A DNA stretch of 43,028 bases from Mangrovicoccus sp. HB161399 (lineage in GTDB: Bacteria > Pseudomonadota > Alphaproteobacteria > Rhodobacterales > Rhodobacteraceae). Numbering within the stretch: the stretch's first letter is position 1; each line of letters begins with the position of its first letter. Below, piece after piece: positions 33,118-41,419 of the stretch. The stretch covers positions 1 to 43,028 of the forward strand of contig NZ_JAATVU010000051.1 of the NCBI RefSeq assembly GCF_013184745.1. Direction: 5' to 3'. Below the pieces are notes generated by a model. The model saw only the letters and a program-made list of their open reading frames with translations, ran no database searches and was not told where the DNA came from. Both the position numbers and the translations under genes were made by a program.

Positions 33118-34134
33118 ATGGCGCGGAAACCGACGGCACGGGACGTGGCGCGCGAGGCGGGGGTCTCGGCGGCGACGGTCGACCGGGTGCTCAACAGCCG
33201 CGGCGGCGTGACCGAGGAAAAGGAGCGGCGCGTTCTGGAGGCGGCGCGGCGGCTGAAGCTCGACCGCATGCTCGACCAGCGCCCGGCCCGCACGATCCGC
33301 ATCGCGGTGATGCTGCAGCCGCCTGCAAACCCGTTCCACGCCGAGCTGCAGGAGGCGTTCCATGCCGCGCGCCATACCCATGCCGCGCTGAACATGGAAT
33401 TCCGCGTGCACCATCTGGTGCCGACCGATCCGGCCAGGGTGGCGGCGCAGATCGGCGCGCTCGGCGCGACCCATGACGGCTTCGTGGTCTGCGCGCTGCA
33501 CCATCCGGCGATCGCCGCCACGCTCGACCACCAGATCGGCCTCGGCAAGGCGGTGCTGACGCTGGGCACCGACATCCTGACCGAGGGGCCGCGCATCTAT
33601 GTCGGCTCGGACAACTACCGCTCCGGCCGGGTCGCGGGCAACCTCATGGCGCGGCTGATCGGTCCCGGCGGCGGCGACGTGCTGGTGATTGCCGGGCTGC
33701 TGAGCATGATCGGCCACGAACAGCGCGAGCAGGGCTTTCGCGCGGTGCTGTCGGAACGCCATCCGGCCTGCCGCCTTGCCGGGGTGGTGGAGAGCCAGGA
33801 GGAAGGCAGCCGCGCGGGCGAGCTGGTCTTCCGCGCGCTGAAGGACAATCCGCGGCTCCGCGGGGTCTACAACGCCTCTGCCGGGTCGCAGGCAGTGGCG
33901 GCGGCGATCCGCGCGGCGGGACGTGCTGGCGAGGTGGTGGTGATCACCCACGAGCTGACGGCGAACCGCAGGGTGCTGCTGCGCGAGGGGCTGATCGACG
34001 TGGTGCTCGACCAGAACCCGGCCGACGAGGCCCGCACCGCCGTGGAGGCGCTGGCCGCGCATTTCGGGCGGCTGCCCGCCGGTCCCGCAACCACCCTGAC
34101 GCCGGTGCAGATCCACACGATCGAGACCTGCTGA
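33118..34134 (+). CDS. LacI family transcriptional regulator
   Basis: A 338-residue regulator. The N-terminal helix-turn-helix reads PTARDVAREAGVSAATVDRVL, followed by the hinge helix region. The periplasmic-binding-protein-like domain contains VMLQPPANPFHAELQEAF, YVGSDNYRSGRVAGNLMARL and DVVLDQNPADEARTAVEAL. Its closest pattern is the LacI group with sugar-binding-protein-like domains. It likely controls the porter upstream. The hairpin between the two genes suggests it may also have its own promoter. Confidence 0.92.
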   Translation: MARKPTARDVAREAGVSAATVDRVLNSRGGVTEEKERRVLEAARRLKLDRMLDQRPARTIRIAVMLQPPANPFHAELQEAFHAARHTHAALNMEFRVHHLVPTDPARVAAQIGALGATHDGFVVCALHHPAIAATLDHQIGLGKAVLTLGTDILTEGPRIYVGSDNYRSGRVAGNLMARLIGPGGGDVLVIAGLLSMIGHEQREQGFRAVLSERHPACRLAGVVESQEEGSRAGELVFRALKDNPRLRGVYNASAGSQAVAAAIRAAGRAGEVVVITHELTANRRVLLREGLIDVVLDQNPADEARTAVEALAAHFGRLPAGPATTLTPVQIHTIETC

Positions 34135-34323
34135 CGCCGCGCCTTCCGGCCGGCGCCCGATCGAGTGGCTGCGCGCATGGGCGCTGGCGCGACCGCTTGA
34201 GGCCCGCCGGCCGGGCGGCCGGCGCCGACGGGCCGCAAGCGGTGCGGGACTGGATTTGAGCGCAACGTGCGGGGACCGCACCACTGAACTGCCCCCCGCC
34301 TGCCGCAGGTTGTTTGCTTGATG

Positions 34324-34451
34324 TCAGGCGGCCAAGTTCAGCTGCGTTTGCCGGTCGAAGAAATCCCGTGCCGCTGCGGCTGGAGGACTGTCTCCGACAG
34401 GGCCGAGCAAGCGCCGCATGTTGAGCCAGTCGACCCACTTCAAGGTTTGAT
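34324..34451 (-). pseudogene. 3' fragment of an IS3-family transposase (OrfB, rve type)
   Basis: On the minus strand the fragment reads TLKWVDWLNMRRLLGPVGDSPPAAA and ends at a stop at 34324. This matches the C-terminal end of IS3-type OrfB integrases, which read like EWVDWFNxRRLLEPIGxIPPAE. The rest is missing. The fragment is cut at the inverted repeat of the IS5-family element, so the later element may have inserted into it. Confidence 0.7.
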
Positions 34452-34470
34452 GGGCATTGTTGCAGAAGTC
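34452..34470 (+). repeat. Left inverted repeat of the IS5-family relic
   Basis: GGGCATTGTTGCAGAAGTC, matching the complement of 35785-35803 at 16 of 19 positions. Confidence 0.65.
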
Positions 34471-35120
34471 TGCGTCGGGACGTGATGCCCCTTCCCCAGC
34501 GGAGGTCAGGCCAAGCGCTCGATCTCGGCGGTGCCGAGGGCGTTGAATCGGTTCATGAATGAGCGGCAAGCGCCATCGGTCCGAGCGCAGCCGCGAATGA
34601 CACGGATGCGGATTTCGGCGGCCTGCCGGCCGGGGTCCCTCGAAGCGATCCGTTCGCCGGAGGATTTGAGGTTCCCCATCCTGGCCTCGATCCTGCTCCG
34701 GACGTGGCAGCCGGACCACCGCTTACAGATCGTCCGGCCGGGCCGCTGGGCGGCCCGCGGGATGGCGTTGCGCGCCAGCGCAGCAGGGCAGTCCTCCTTC
34801 CACAGGCGGCCGTTTTCCGGATGGGAGCGAGGGCATGACTGCCGTCGCCAGCGGTGCTCGGAGTTTCCCATCGCGGCGCCATCGGTTCGAGCCCGATGGG
34901 CGACGGCGCATCCGCCGGCAACCGGTCGGCAACGGTGCCGGTTTCCCCGTCTTCCGGAATCCGGGCGGGCAATTCGGGACGGACAGGGCTGCCGCCCCCG
35001 CGGCTGGAGGCGAACTCCACCGCCCGGATGTCGCCGGTGCCTGTGTCCATCGCCAGATGGAGCTGGCGGCACTGGCGGCGGCGGTGGGTGCCGTGCTTCC
35101 CGGCCAGCCACTCATTGACC

Positions 35121-35152
35121 GGGCTTTCGCGGCGCCGCTGGCGCCACGGTCC
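35121..35152 (+). repeat. Direct repeat copy 1 within the IS5-family relic
   Basis: A 32-base sequence beginning GGGCTTTCGCGG that matches 35252-35283 at 30 of 32 positions. The repeat start points are 131 bases apart. It marks an internal duplication not found in intact relatives. Confidence 0.7.
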
Positions 35153-35251
35153 TTCTTCATTCGCCCGGGAACTTGATGTCGGTGCCGTCCACGAGGAGGT
35201 TGAGCGGGCCCGGAGCCCGCCGCGATGAAAGCTGGGCCGCGATTGTCCGAC

Positions 35252-35283
35252 GGGCTTTCGCGGCCCCACTGGCGCCACGGTCC
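35252..35283 (+). repeat. Direct repeat copy 2 within the IS5-family relic
   Basis: Second copy of the 32-base repeat at 35121-35152, with two differences. Confidence 0.7.
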
Positions 35284-35784
35284 CGTCTCGCTCGGACGTC
35301 GGCCAAGCGCGGAAAAGCCCGGGACCGGCCAGTCCGGGCACGCCATCTCGAGGATGCTGGCGGCCATCCCGGCCGTTTGCCTGGGCGGCAGACTGAAGAG
35401 CACCTTGATCATCAGGCAGAACTGGATGGCACTCCTCGGGCAGGGCTCCGCCCGTCCGGCCCTCAAATCCTGTGCCGGAGGGTTTGCCGCTGGCGCGGAC
35501 CGGCCCGAACTCCCCAGGACCGTCTGCTGATCCTCCCCATTCCGAAAAGGCCGGCGGACGCCCGGGTTTGCCTGCCTTCGGCGCGAGCCAGGCCACGTCC
35601 CTGTCCAGCCAGACCAGGAGCGAGCCGCGCCGCTTCAGCCCGTTCGCCATTGTGCTCGAACCAATGGCGCATCAATGGCTCGCTGCAGGATTTCCGTTTG
35701 GCTGTGCGGTGCCGGGCAGGTTCCGGCTTCGCCATGCCAAGCTCTTGGCCCGCCGGATCCACGCCGTGAGTCCCGGAAGCCGAC

Positions 35785-35803
35785 GAGTTCCGCAACAACG
35801 CCC
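35785..35803 (-). repeat. Right inverted repeat of the IS5-family relic
   Basis: GAGTTCCGCAACAACGCCC; its complement matches 34452-34470 at 16 of 19 positions. Confidence 0.65.
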
Positions 35804-35806
35804 CGT

Positions 35807-35830
35807 ACGGCTATTTCAGCAGCCTGCCAG
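35807..35830 (+). repeat. Short repeat shared with 73-96
   Basis: About 20 of 24 bases match the copy near the left edge of the window. This copy starts three bases outside the right inverted repeat of the IS5-family relic. Confidence 0.35.
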
Positions 35831-36676
35831 GGCAGTGCATGTGTGCCGTGCCGCCCACGGGCAACGAAGCGCGGGCCGGACTCGCCGCCCGCGATCATGT
35901 CCAGGCCGCGCGCATGGACCCGGAACGGCGATCGCTCCTGCTCATCAAGCCGCACCGTCCTTTCGCGGGGTGCCCCGGCCGGGACGATCCCGTGGTCAGT
36001 CTTCGCCACCGGCTGGAACTCGCCACGAAGGGCGTGGCGAAACAGCGTGCCGCCTCCGCAGGCGCCAGAACGGCGGTGCCCGGCCAGGCGGGCGGCCCAG
36101 CTGCGGCTGGGCCGGTTCCGGTATCGGCAGTTCAGGGCTGGACCGGTTCCACGCTGGGCTGCATTGCGCGGCGCTCTGGTGGAGCATGGTCTGGAATACC
36201 GGCGTTTTCCCCCGTGCGGGCCGTCGGCGCAGACCCTGCCTGGACATCGACCAGTCGCTATGCGGGTCCGCCAGCGGCGCGATAACAGAGGCAGCGCAGA
36301 GGGGAGCCGGGCTGCAGAATTTGGCCGGTCTCGCGGCTGCCTGTGATCGCGATGACAGCCAGATGGCAGCCCGGATGATGCGCGGCTGGACGGGCGGCGC
36401 GGAGCTGGAACTCGGTCCGCGCCGCCCGTGCCCCGCACAGCGGGAGGGCTCCTCCGAGATCAAGGCGGGCCGAAGGTCATGCCGTGCCGGAGGGTTGCAG
36501 CGGAGAGCGCCGTGCCGCCGAGGGGCCCGCCGGAACCCCGGCGTGTCGGCCCGCCGACGGCTTGGTCCGGGGCTGCCGCGCCCTGACTCCGATACCGACT
36601 TTCTACCGTATTTATCCGTCCGGGGATGCCGCCTAGCCTGACCGTGCGGTCCCGCACAAAAAGAACGGGAGGAGAC
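35831..36676. other. Gene-free stretch before the MoxR cluster
   Basis: About 850 bases with open frames on both strands but no recognisable family, no good ribosome site and irregular codon use. It is probably decayed mobile-element or host DNA. The last 70 bases are AT-richer and should hold the promoter of the MoxR cluster. Confidence 0.45.
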
Positions 36677-37633
36677 ATGGACCAGCCGCAGGTTTCAATG
36701 GCCGGACCGGTCGGCGATCTGGCGCGCCAGCTGCGTGCCGGGCTTGTCGGGCATGACGTGCTGGTCGAACGGCTGCTTGTCGCAATCCTTTCGGGGGGCC
36801 ACCTGCTGGTGGAGGGCGCGCCGGGGATCGCGAAGACGCGGGCGGTCAAGTGGCTGGCCGAGGCGGTCGAGGGCAGTTTTGCCCGCGTCCAGTGCACGCC
36901 CGACCTGATGCCCTCGGACCTCACGGGCACCACGGTCTTCCGGCCGCAGGACGGGCGCATCGAATTCATTCCGGGGCCGGTTTTCCACAACCTCGTCCTG
37001 GTGGACGAGATCAACCGTGCGCCGCCCAAGGTGCAGTCGGCGCTTCTGGAGGCCATGGCCGAGTCCCAGGTCACCATTGCCAGCGAGACCCATGCCCTGC
37101 CGGCGCCGTTCCTCGTTGTGGCAACGCAGAACCCGATCGAACATGACGGGACGTTTCCGCTGCCCGAGGCGCAGCTCGACCGGTTCCTGCTGCATGTGGT
37201 CCTTGCCCTGCCGGATGCGGAGACCGAGCGGCGGATCCTCGACCTGGTGGAGACCGAAGCGCAGGACGGCGCCGCGCCGCACCAGGTGCTGACCTTGGCG
37301 CAGCTGGCCGAAGCGCGGGCGGCCGTGTCCAGGATCCACCTGGCGCCGGAGCTCAGGGACTACATCGTCCGGCTGGTGACCGCGACGCGGACAGGCGCGT
37401 TTGCCTCCGAGATCCAGCATGCCGTCTCGCCGCGGGGCTCCATCGCGCTTGCCGCCGCTGCGCGTGCGCGCGCCTTCCTGATGGGCCGCGACTATGCGCT
37501 TCCCGAGGATGTCGCGGCGCTGGCCGGGGACGCGCTGGCGCACCGGATGGTGCTGGCATGGCGGGCGACGGCCGAGGGGCGCACCGCCCGCGCCGTCATC
37601 GGCGACCTCCTGAAGGAGGTGGAGCCGTTGTGA
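36677..37633 (+). CDS. moxR: MoxR-type AAA+ ATPase
   Basis: A 318-residue cytoplasmic AAA+ ATPase of the MoxR family. Walker A is EGAPGIAKTRAVKWLA, Walker B is LVLVDEINRAPPKVQSALLEAM and sensor 1 lies in LVVATQNPIEHDGTFPLPEAQLDRF. MoxR proteins act as chaperone-like ATPases with VWA-domain partners in maturing enzyme complexes, first known from methanol dehydrogenase. The ATG at 36677 has GGGAGGAGA upstream. It heads seven genes whose starts and stops overlap or nearly so. The adjacent methanol dehydrogenase end at 42833 suggests that enzyme as client. Confidence 0.94.
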   Translation: MDQPQVSMAGPVGDLARQLRAGLVGHDVLVERLLVAILSGGHLLVEGAPGIAKTRAVKWLAEAVEGSFARVQCTPDLMPSDLTGTTVFRPQDGRIEFIPGPVFHNLVLVDEINRAPPKVQSALLEAMAESQVTIASETHALPAPFLVVATQNPIEHDGTFPLPEAQLDRFLLHVVLALPDAETERRILDLVETEAQDGAAPHQVLTLAQLAEARAAVSRIHLAPELRDYIVRLVTATRTGAFASEIQHAVSPRGSIALAAAARARAFLMGRDYALPEDVAALAGDALAHRMVLAWRATAEGRTARAVIGDLLKEVEPL

Positions 37634-38529
37634 GCCCCGCTGCCCTCGACGCCCCCGGCGTGGCGCTCGATGCCGCCCGCCTGATCGCCCTGCGCCACGT
37701 GGCGCTGGCGGCCCGGGACGAGGCGTCGCTGGCGGCCGCGCCCGGCGGCTTCGCCTCGCGCAAGCGGGGACGGGGGCTGGAGATTGCCGATGTCCGCGAA
37801 TACCAGACCGGCGACGACCTGAGGCAGCTGGACCGGGGCACCACGGCCCGCACCGGGCGGCTGCACGTCCGGCTGTTCCAGGAGGAACGCGACCGGATCG
37901 TGCTTCTGGTCGCGGATTTCCGGTCTTGCATGTTCTGGGGCGTCGCCAGGGCATTCCGGTCCGTGGCCGCTGCCGAGGCGCTTGCCCTGATCGGCTGGAC
38001 CGTTGTCGCGGAGGGCGGCCGCGTGGGGCTTCTGGCGCTGACCGACGGCGCGCCGGTGATGGTGCCGTCCCGGGGGCGGACGCGCGGAATGCTCGATGCG
38101 ATCGGCGGGATGGTCGCGGCCCATCGCGACGGCCTTGGCCGCGCGGGCCGGGGTCCGTCCGCGGATCCGCCGCTCGACGCCGCGCTGTCGAGGCTGGAGC
38201 GGATCGCGCCCGCCGGGTCCGAGATCGTGATCGCGTCGGGCTTCGACAGGGCCGGCCCGGCCTTTGCCGACCGGCTGGGACAGGCCGCGCGGCGGCGGTC
38301 GGTCCGGCTGCTTGCCGTCTCGGCCGGCCGCGGCGGAGAGCTGCCGCCGGGAACCTACCCGATCCGGCTGCCGGACGGGCGCGTGATGCGCCTCCGGCTG
38401 GGCCGTGGCAGCGCCCCGGAAGAGGAGCGGATCGACGGCTGGCCGGCGACGAGGATCGAGTCCGCCGATCCGCCGGAAGAGACCGCGCGGCGGCTTGCCC
38501 TTGCGCTGCAGGCGGAGCCCGCCCGATGA
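37630..38529 (+). CDS. DUF58 domain protein (MxaS-like)
   Basis: A 299-residue protein with the DUF58 core motif EIADVREYQTGDDLRQLDRGTTARTG (read in two parts), then VRLFQEERDRIVLLV. DUF58 proteins almost always accompany MoxR ATPases. MxaS of the methanol oxidation cluster is one. It starts with GTG at 37630, overlapping the MoxR stop as GTGA. A longer frame from 37558 lies inside the MoxR gene and looks unreal. No membrane helix is obvious, so it is probably cytoplasmic or membrane-associated. Confidence 0.9.
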   Translation: MSPAALDAPGVALDAARLIALRHVALAARDEASLAAAPGGFASRKRGRGLEIADVREYQTGDDLRQLDRGTTARTGRLHVRLFQEERDRIVLLVADFRSCMFWGVARAFRSVAAAEALALIGWTVVAEGGRVGLLALTDGAPVMVPSRGRTRGMLDAIGGMVAAHRDGLGRAGRGPSADPPLDAALSRLERIAPAGSEIVIASGFDRAGPAFADRLGQAARRRSVRLLAVSAGRGGELPPGTYPIRLPDGRVMRLRLGRGSAPEEERIDGWPATRIESADPPEETARRLALALQAEPAR

Positions 38530-38897
38530 CCGGGGCGCCTGCCAGCGAGGCCGCGATGCTGGCGGCCCTCCGGGACATCCACCTGCCGCTGGCTGCCCCG
38601 GGCGGCACCGTTGCCGAGATCGCGGCGGCCGTGGCCGTCGGCGGAGCGGCGGCGATCGCGGCGGCGCTGCTTCTCCGGCTGGCCACGCGGCGCCGGCCCC
38701 GACCGGCGCCCGAAACCCTTGCCGCGTCTCTCGACAGGCTGGCCGGGGCGCCCGAGGATGTCCGCCGGATCGAACTCCTTCGCCTGATGAAGGCCCGCGC
38801 GCCCGACCGTTTCGCGGCGCTCTGCCCGGATCTCTACCGCCCGGGCCCGGTGCTGGCCTCCGAACTGCTGGAACGGGAGTTGCGCGGCCTTGCCTGA
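38526..38897 (+). CDS. Small membrane protein, DUF4381-like
   Basis: A 123-residue protein. The N-terminal LRDIHLPLAAPGG resembles the start of DUF4381 proteins found between DUF58 and VWA genes. One membrane helix follows (about residues 31-55, AAAVAVGGAAAIAAALLLRL) and then a charged cytoplasmic tail. The ATG overlaps the DUF58 stop, and its end overlaps the next gene by eight bases. Its exact role is unknown; such proteins may tether the MoxR-DUF58 pair to the membrane. Confidence 0.8.
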   Translation: MTGAPASEAAMLAALRDIHLPLAAPGGTVAEIAAAVAVGGAAAIAAALLLRLATRRRPRPAPETLAASLDRLAGAPEDVRRIELLRLMKARAPDRFAALCPDLYRPGPVLASELLERELRGLA

Positions 38898-39849
38898 GCT
38901 TGCCGATCCCTGGGCGCTCCTCCTGGTGCCGCTGCCCTTGCTCGCCGCCCGGCTGCTGCCGCCGATGCGCGCGGGCGGCGGCGCCCTGGCCGTGCCGGAG
39001 CGCGTGGGCTTGGCGCTGATCGCCGCAGCCCGGACCGGAAAGATCGCGGCCAGGCTCAGCCTGCGGCAGGTGCTGCTCTGGGGGATCTGGCTGCTGCTGG
39101 TGGTCGCCATTGCCGGTCCGCGGAGCGTGACACCGGTTCCGGCGCTGCGCGTGTCCGGCCGGGATCTGGCGGTGGTGCTCGACCTCTCGGGCTCGATGGT
39201 CCGCGACGATTTCTTCCTGGACGGGCAGCCCGCCACGCGGCTCGACGCGGTCAAGCGGGTGGGAGCCGCCTTCGTCCGGCGCAGGGCAGGGGATCGCGTT
39301 GCCCTGGTCGTCTTCGGGTCCGAAGCCTACTACGCCGCTGCGTTCTCCCATGATGTCGAGGCCGTCGCGCAACGGATCGAGGCGGCGGAGATCGGGATAT
39401 CGGGCCGGGCCACCAACATCCCCGACGGGCTCGGCCTGGCGCTGAAGCGGCTCCAGCGGTCCGAGGCCGCCTCGAAGGTGGTCATCCTGCTCTCCGACGG
39501 GTCCAGCAATGCCGGCGCGACCGAGCCGGCAGGCGTTGCCCGGATGGCGCGCGACATGGGCGTCACCGTCCACACGATCGCGCTGGGACCGAAGGATGCG
39601 GCCGATGCTTCCCCTTCTGACCAGGGGGTCGTCGACGCGAAGGCCCTCCGCGTGCTGGCCGAGATCACCGGTGGCGAAAACTTCCGGGTGCGGACCACTG
39701 AAGACCTTGTCGCCGTGGGCGAGGCGCTTGACCGGCTGGAGGCGACCGAGGGCGACGGGCTGAGCGCGGAGGTCTTCCGCGAGCTCTGGGTCTGGCCCGC
39801 GGGGATGGCGCTGGTGCTGAGCCTCGGGCTGGCATGGAGGGAAACGTGA
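38890..39849 (+). CDS. VWA-domain membrane protein (BatA/MxaC-like)
   Basis: A 319-residue protein with two N-terminal membrane helices (around LLLVPLPLLAARLLPP and VLLWGIWLLLVVAIAGP), a VWA domain and a C-terminal helix (WPAGMALVLSLGLAW). The metal-ion site has DLSGSM and the threonine of GRATNIPDGLGLALKRL. This is the layout of BatA and of MxaC/MxaL. I use the TTG at 38890 with GGGAG nine bases upstream. It overlaps the preceding gene. It is a likely partner of the MoxR ATPase. Confidence 0.9.
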   Translation: MPELADPWALLLVPLPLLAARLLPPMRAGGGALAVPERVGLALIAAARTGKIAARLSLRQVLLWGIWLLLVVAIAGPRSVTPVPALRVSGRDLAVVLDLSGSMVRDDFFLDGQPATRLDAVKRVGAAFVRRRAGDRVALVVFGSEAYYAAAFSHDVEAVAQRIEAAEIGISGRATNIPDGLGLALKRLQRSEAASKVVILLSDGSSNAGATEPAGVARMARDMGVTVHTIALGPKDAADASPSDQGVVDAKALRVLAEITGGENFRVRTTEDLVAVGEALDRLEATEGDGLSAEVFRELWVWPAGMALVLSLGLAWRET

Positions 39850-40748
39850 GCGCGCTTCCGGATTTCGCCGTCCTCCGCCCTCTGTTCCTCCTGGCCCTGC
39901 CGCTGCTGGCGGCGGCGGCATGGTGGTGGCACCGGCACCGCGCGGCCGCAGGGGCATGGCAGCGCGCGGCGACGCCCGCTCTGCTGCAGGCGATGGCCGC
40001 CCTGGGCTGGGTCCCGGCGCGCAGCGGGCGGCCGCATTTCCGGCTGGCGATGGCGGCGGCGGCCCTGACGGCGCTCGCGCTCACCGGCCCGGCAGCGGAA
40101 CGGCGCGACGCGCAGTCCTTCCGCAATCTCGACGGCGTCATCCTCGTGATCGATGCCTCGCCCAGCGTCGCCGGAGACCCGCGCTGGCCGCAGATGCAGA
40201 CCATGGCCCAGGTTGCGGTCGCGTCCCTGGGCACGCGCCCGGCCGGGGCGGTCGTCTATGCCGGGGATGCCTACCTGGCCGGCGGGATGACCATGGACCA
40301 TGCCGAGCTTGGCCAGACCCTGACCCTCATCGACGCGGAAACCGTGCCGGATCCGGGATCGCGCCCCGAGCGCGGGCTGCGGATGGCGCTGCAGGTCATG
40401 GAACAGGGCGCGCTGCTTTCTGGCGACGTGCTCCTGCTCAGCGACGGGGCGGGCCTCGGCTCCGAGGCCCTCGCGGTGGCCGGGGAACTCGCGGCGCGCA
40501 ACCTGCGGGTGTCGGCGGTGGTGCCCGGGACCCCCAGCCCCGATGTCGCCGCGCTGGCCCGGCTGGGCGGCGGGCAGGTCTTCGCGACCGACCAGACCGC
40601 CGCGCTGGCCGCGTGGCTCGGAGACGCGGCGCGCACCCGGCTGGTCCGGCAGGCCTTCCCGCTCCTCTACTGGCGCGATCTCGGCCGCGCCGTGCTGGTG
40701 CTTGCCCTGCTTCCGGTGCTCATGCTGTTCCGGAGGCCGGCGGCATGA
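39846..40748 (+). CDS. VWA-domain membrane protein (BatB/MxaL-like)
   Basis: A 300-residue protein with an N-terminal membrane helix (LRPLFLLALPLLAAAAWWW), a second helix near LAMAAAALTALALTGPA, a VWA domain starting VILVIDASPSVAG, and a C-terminal helix (AVLVLALLPVLMLF). DASPS is the metal-ion motif. It resembles the preceding protein in layout but not closely in sequence. The GTG at 39846 has GGAGGG upstream and overlaps the previous stop. An ATG at 39834 would add four residues. Confidence 0.87.
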   Translation: MSALPDFAVLRPLFLLALPLLAAAAWWWHRHRAAAGAWQRAATPALLQAMAALGWVPARSGRPHFRLAMAAAALTALALTGPAAERRDAQSFRNLDGVILVIDASPSVAGDPRWPQMQTMAQVAVASLGTRPAGAVVYAGDAYLAGGMTMDHAELGQTLTLIDAETVPDPGSRPERGLRMALQVMEQGALLSGDVLLLSDGAGLGSEALAVAGELAARNLRVSAVVPGTPSPDVAALARLGGGQVFATDQTAALAAWLGDAARTRLVRQAFPLLYWRDLGRAVLVLALLPVLMLFRRPAA

Positions 40749-41419
40749 GGCTCCTGCTGGCAGGAACGGCCCTCGCGGCCCTGCTTGCCGTGGCCTCGGG
40801 CGGGTCCGCGCCCTTCGGCCGGGTGCTGCTGGCGGCCGGGCTGCCCGGATGGGCAGGGCCGTTCTTCGCCGATCCGGCCTGGCGCGGCGTTGCCGCCTAC
40901 CGGGCGGGCGACATGGAAGCCGCGGCCGCCGGCTTCCGCGAAGCGGGCGACTTCCACAATCTCGGCAATGCCGAGGCGATGCGCGGCGCCTATGCTGCCG
41001 CGCTGGAAGCCTACGACATTGCCATCGCCATGGGCGATGCGGATGCGCGCGCCAATTTCGACCTCGTCTTCGCCGTCTACGGCCGCAGCGCGATCGATCC
41101 CGAAGCGCTGAGCCTGTTTCCCGAACGCGGGGACGGTCCCACCGCCGAGGCCCCGACGGCGCGGGGCGATGCCCGCGCGGCCGGAACCGGCGACGAGGTC
41201 ACGAATGCGAGCACCATGCTGGGCCGCACGGAACTTGCGAGCCACGAACAGCAGGGGGTGCGGCGGGTCTATGACGACCTCTACATGATGGCGGACGAGC
41301 GCTGGCTGCAGCAGCTGTCCGATGTCCCCGGCGCATGGCTGAAGGCGCGCATCGCGGCCGAGCACAAGGCCCGCGCCGAAGCCGGGCTCAGCCCCCCGCA
41401 GCCGGAGGACCCGCGGTGA
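40745..41419 (+). CDS. TPR-like membrane-anchored protein (BatC/MxaK-like)
   Basis: A 224-residue protein with an N-terminal signal anchor (MRLLLAGTALAALLAVASGG) and TPR-like repeats, seen in RGVAAYRAGDMEAAAAGFREAG and the following GAYAAALEAYDIAIAMGDADA. The rest is probably periplasmic. VRRVYDDLYMMADERWLQQLSDVPGAWLK near the end is well-formed but I do not recognise a family. Position and size recall BatC or MxaK. It overlaps both neighbours by four bases. Confidence 0.82.
   Translation: MRLLLAGTALAALLAVASGGSAPFGRVLLAAGLPGWAGPFFADPAWRGVAAYRAGDMEAAAAGFREAGDFHNLGNAEAMRGAYAAALEAYDIAIAMGDADARANFDLVFAVYGRSAIDPEALSLFPERGDGPTAEAPTARGDARAAGTGDEVTNASTMLGRTELASHEQQGVRRVYDDLYMMADERWLQQLSDVPGAWLKARIAAEHKARAEAGLSPPQPEDPR

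Larger units (their letters stand above)
34506..35650 (-). pseudogene. IS5-family transposase, multiply frameshifted
   Basis: Pieces of one DDE transposase can be read on the minus strand in changing frames. They are NGLKRRGSLLVWLDRDVAW with GKPGRPPAFS (N-terminus); SAIQFCLMIKVLFSLPPRQTAGM with DWPVPGFSALGRR; DGTDIKFPGE (around the first catalytic Asp); EWLAGKHGTHRRRQ with AMDTGTGDIRAVEF; and KRWSGCHVRSRIEARM with FMNRFNALGTAEIERLA (end, including the catalytic Glu in RSRIEA). The second catalytic Asp region is scrambled. Extra DNA interrupts the reading between the first pieces and again after the first Asp. The gene cannot make an active enzyme. Confidence 0.85.
34452..35803 (-). mobile_element. 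Decayed IS5-family insertion sequence
   Basis: About 1350 bases bounded by 19-base imperfect inverted repeats (34452-34470 and 35785-35803, 16 of 19 matching). The repeats are of the GGGCATTGTTGCA type seen at IS5-family ends. The transposase inside is broken by several frameshifts and at least one internal insertion. A 30-of-32-base direct repeat has appeared inside. No target duplication remains. The copy is an old relic. Confidence 0.75.

Noticed and set aside
35839-36285. A 148-codon plus-strand frame (MCAVPPTGNEARAG start) as a small gene
   Set aside because: It has no convincing ribosome site, no recognisable family and lies in DNA with signs of mobile-element decay; overlapping frames of similar length exist on both strands.
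37492-39957. An 821-codon open frame on the minus strand
   Set aside because: It is antisense to the DUF58, DUF4381-like and VWA genes, which have recognisable motifs and coupled starts.
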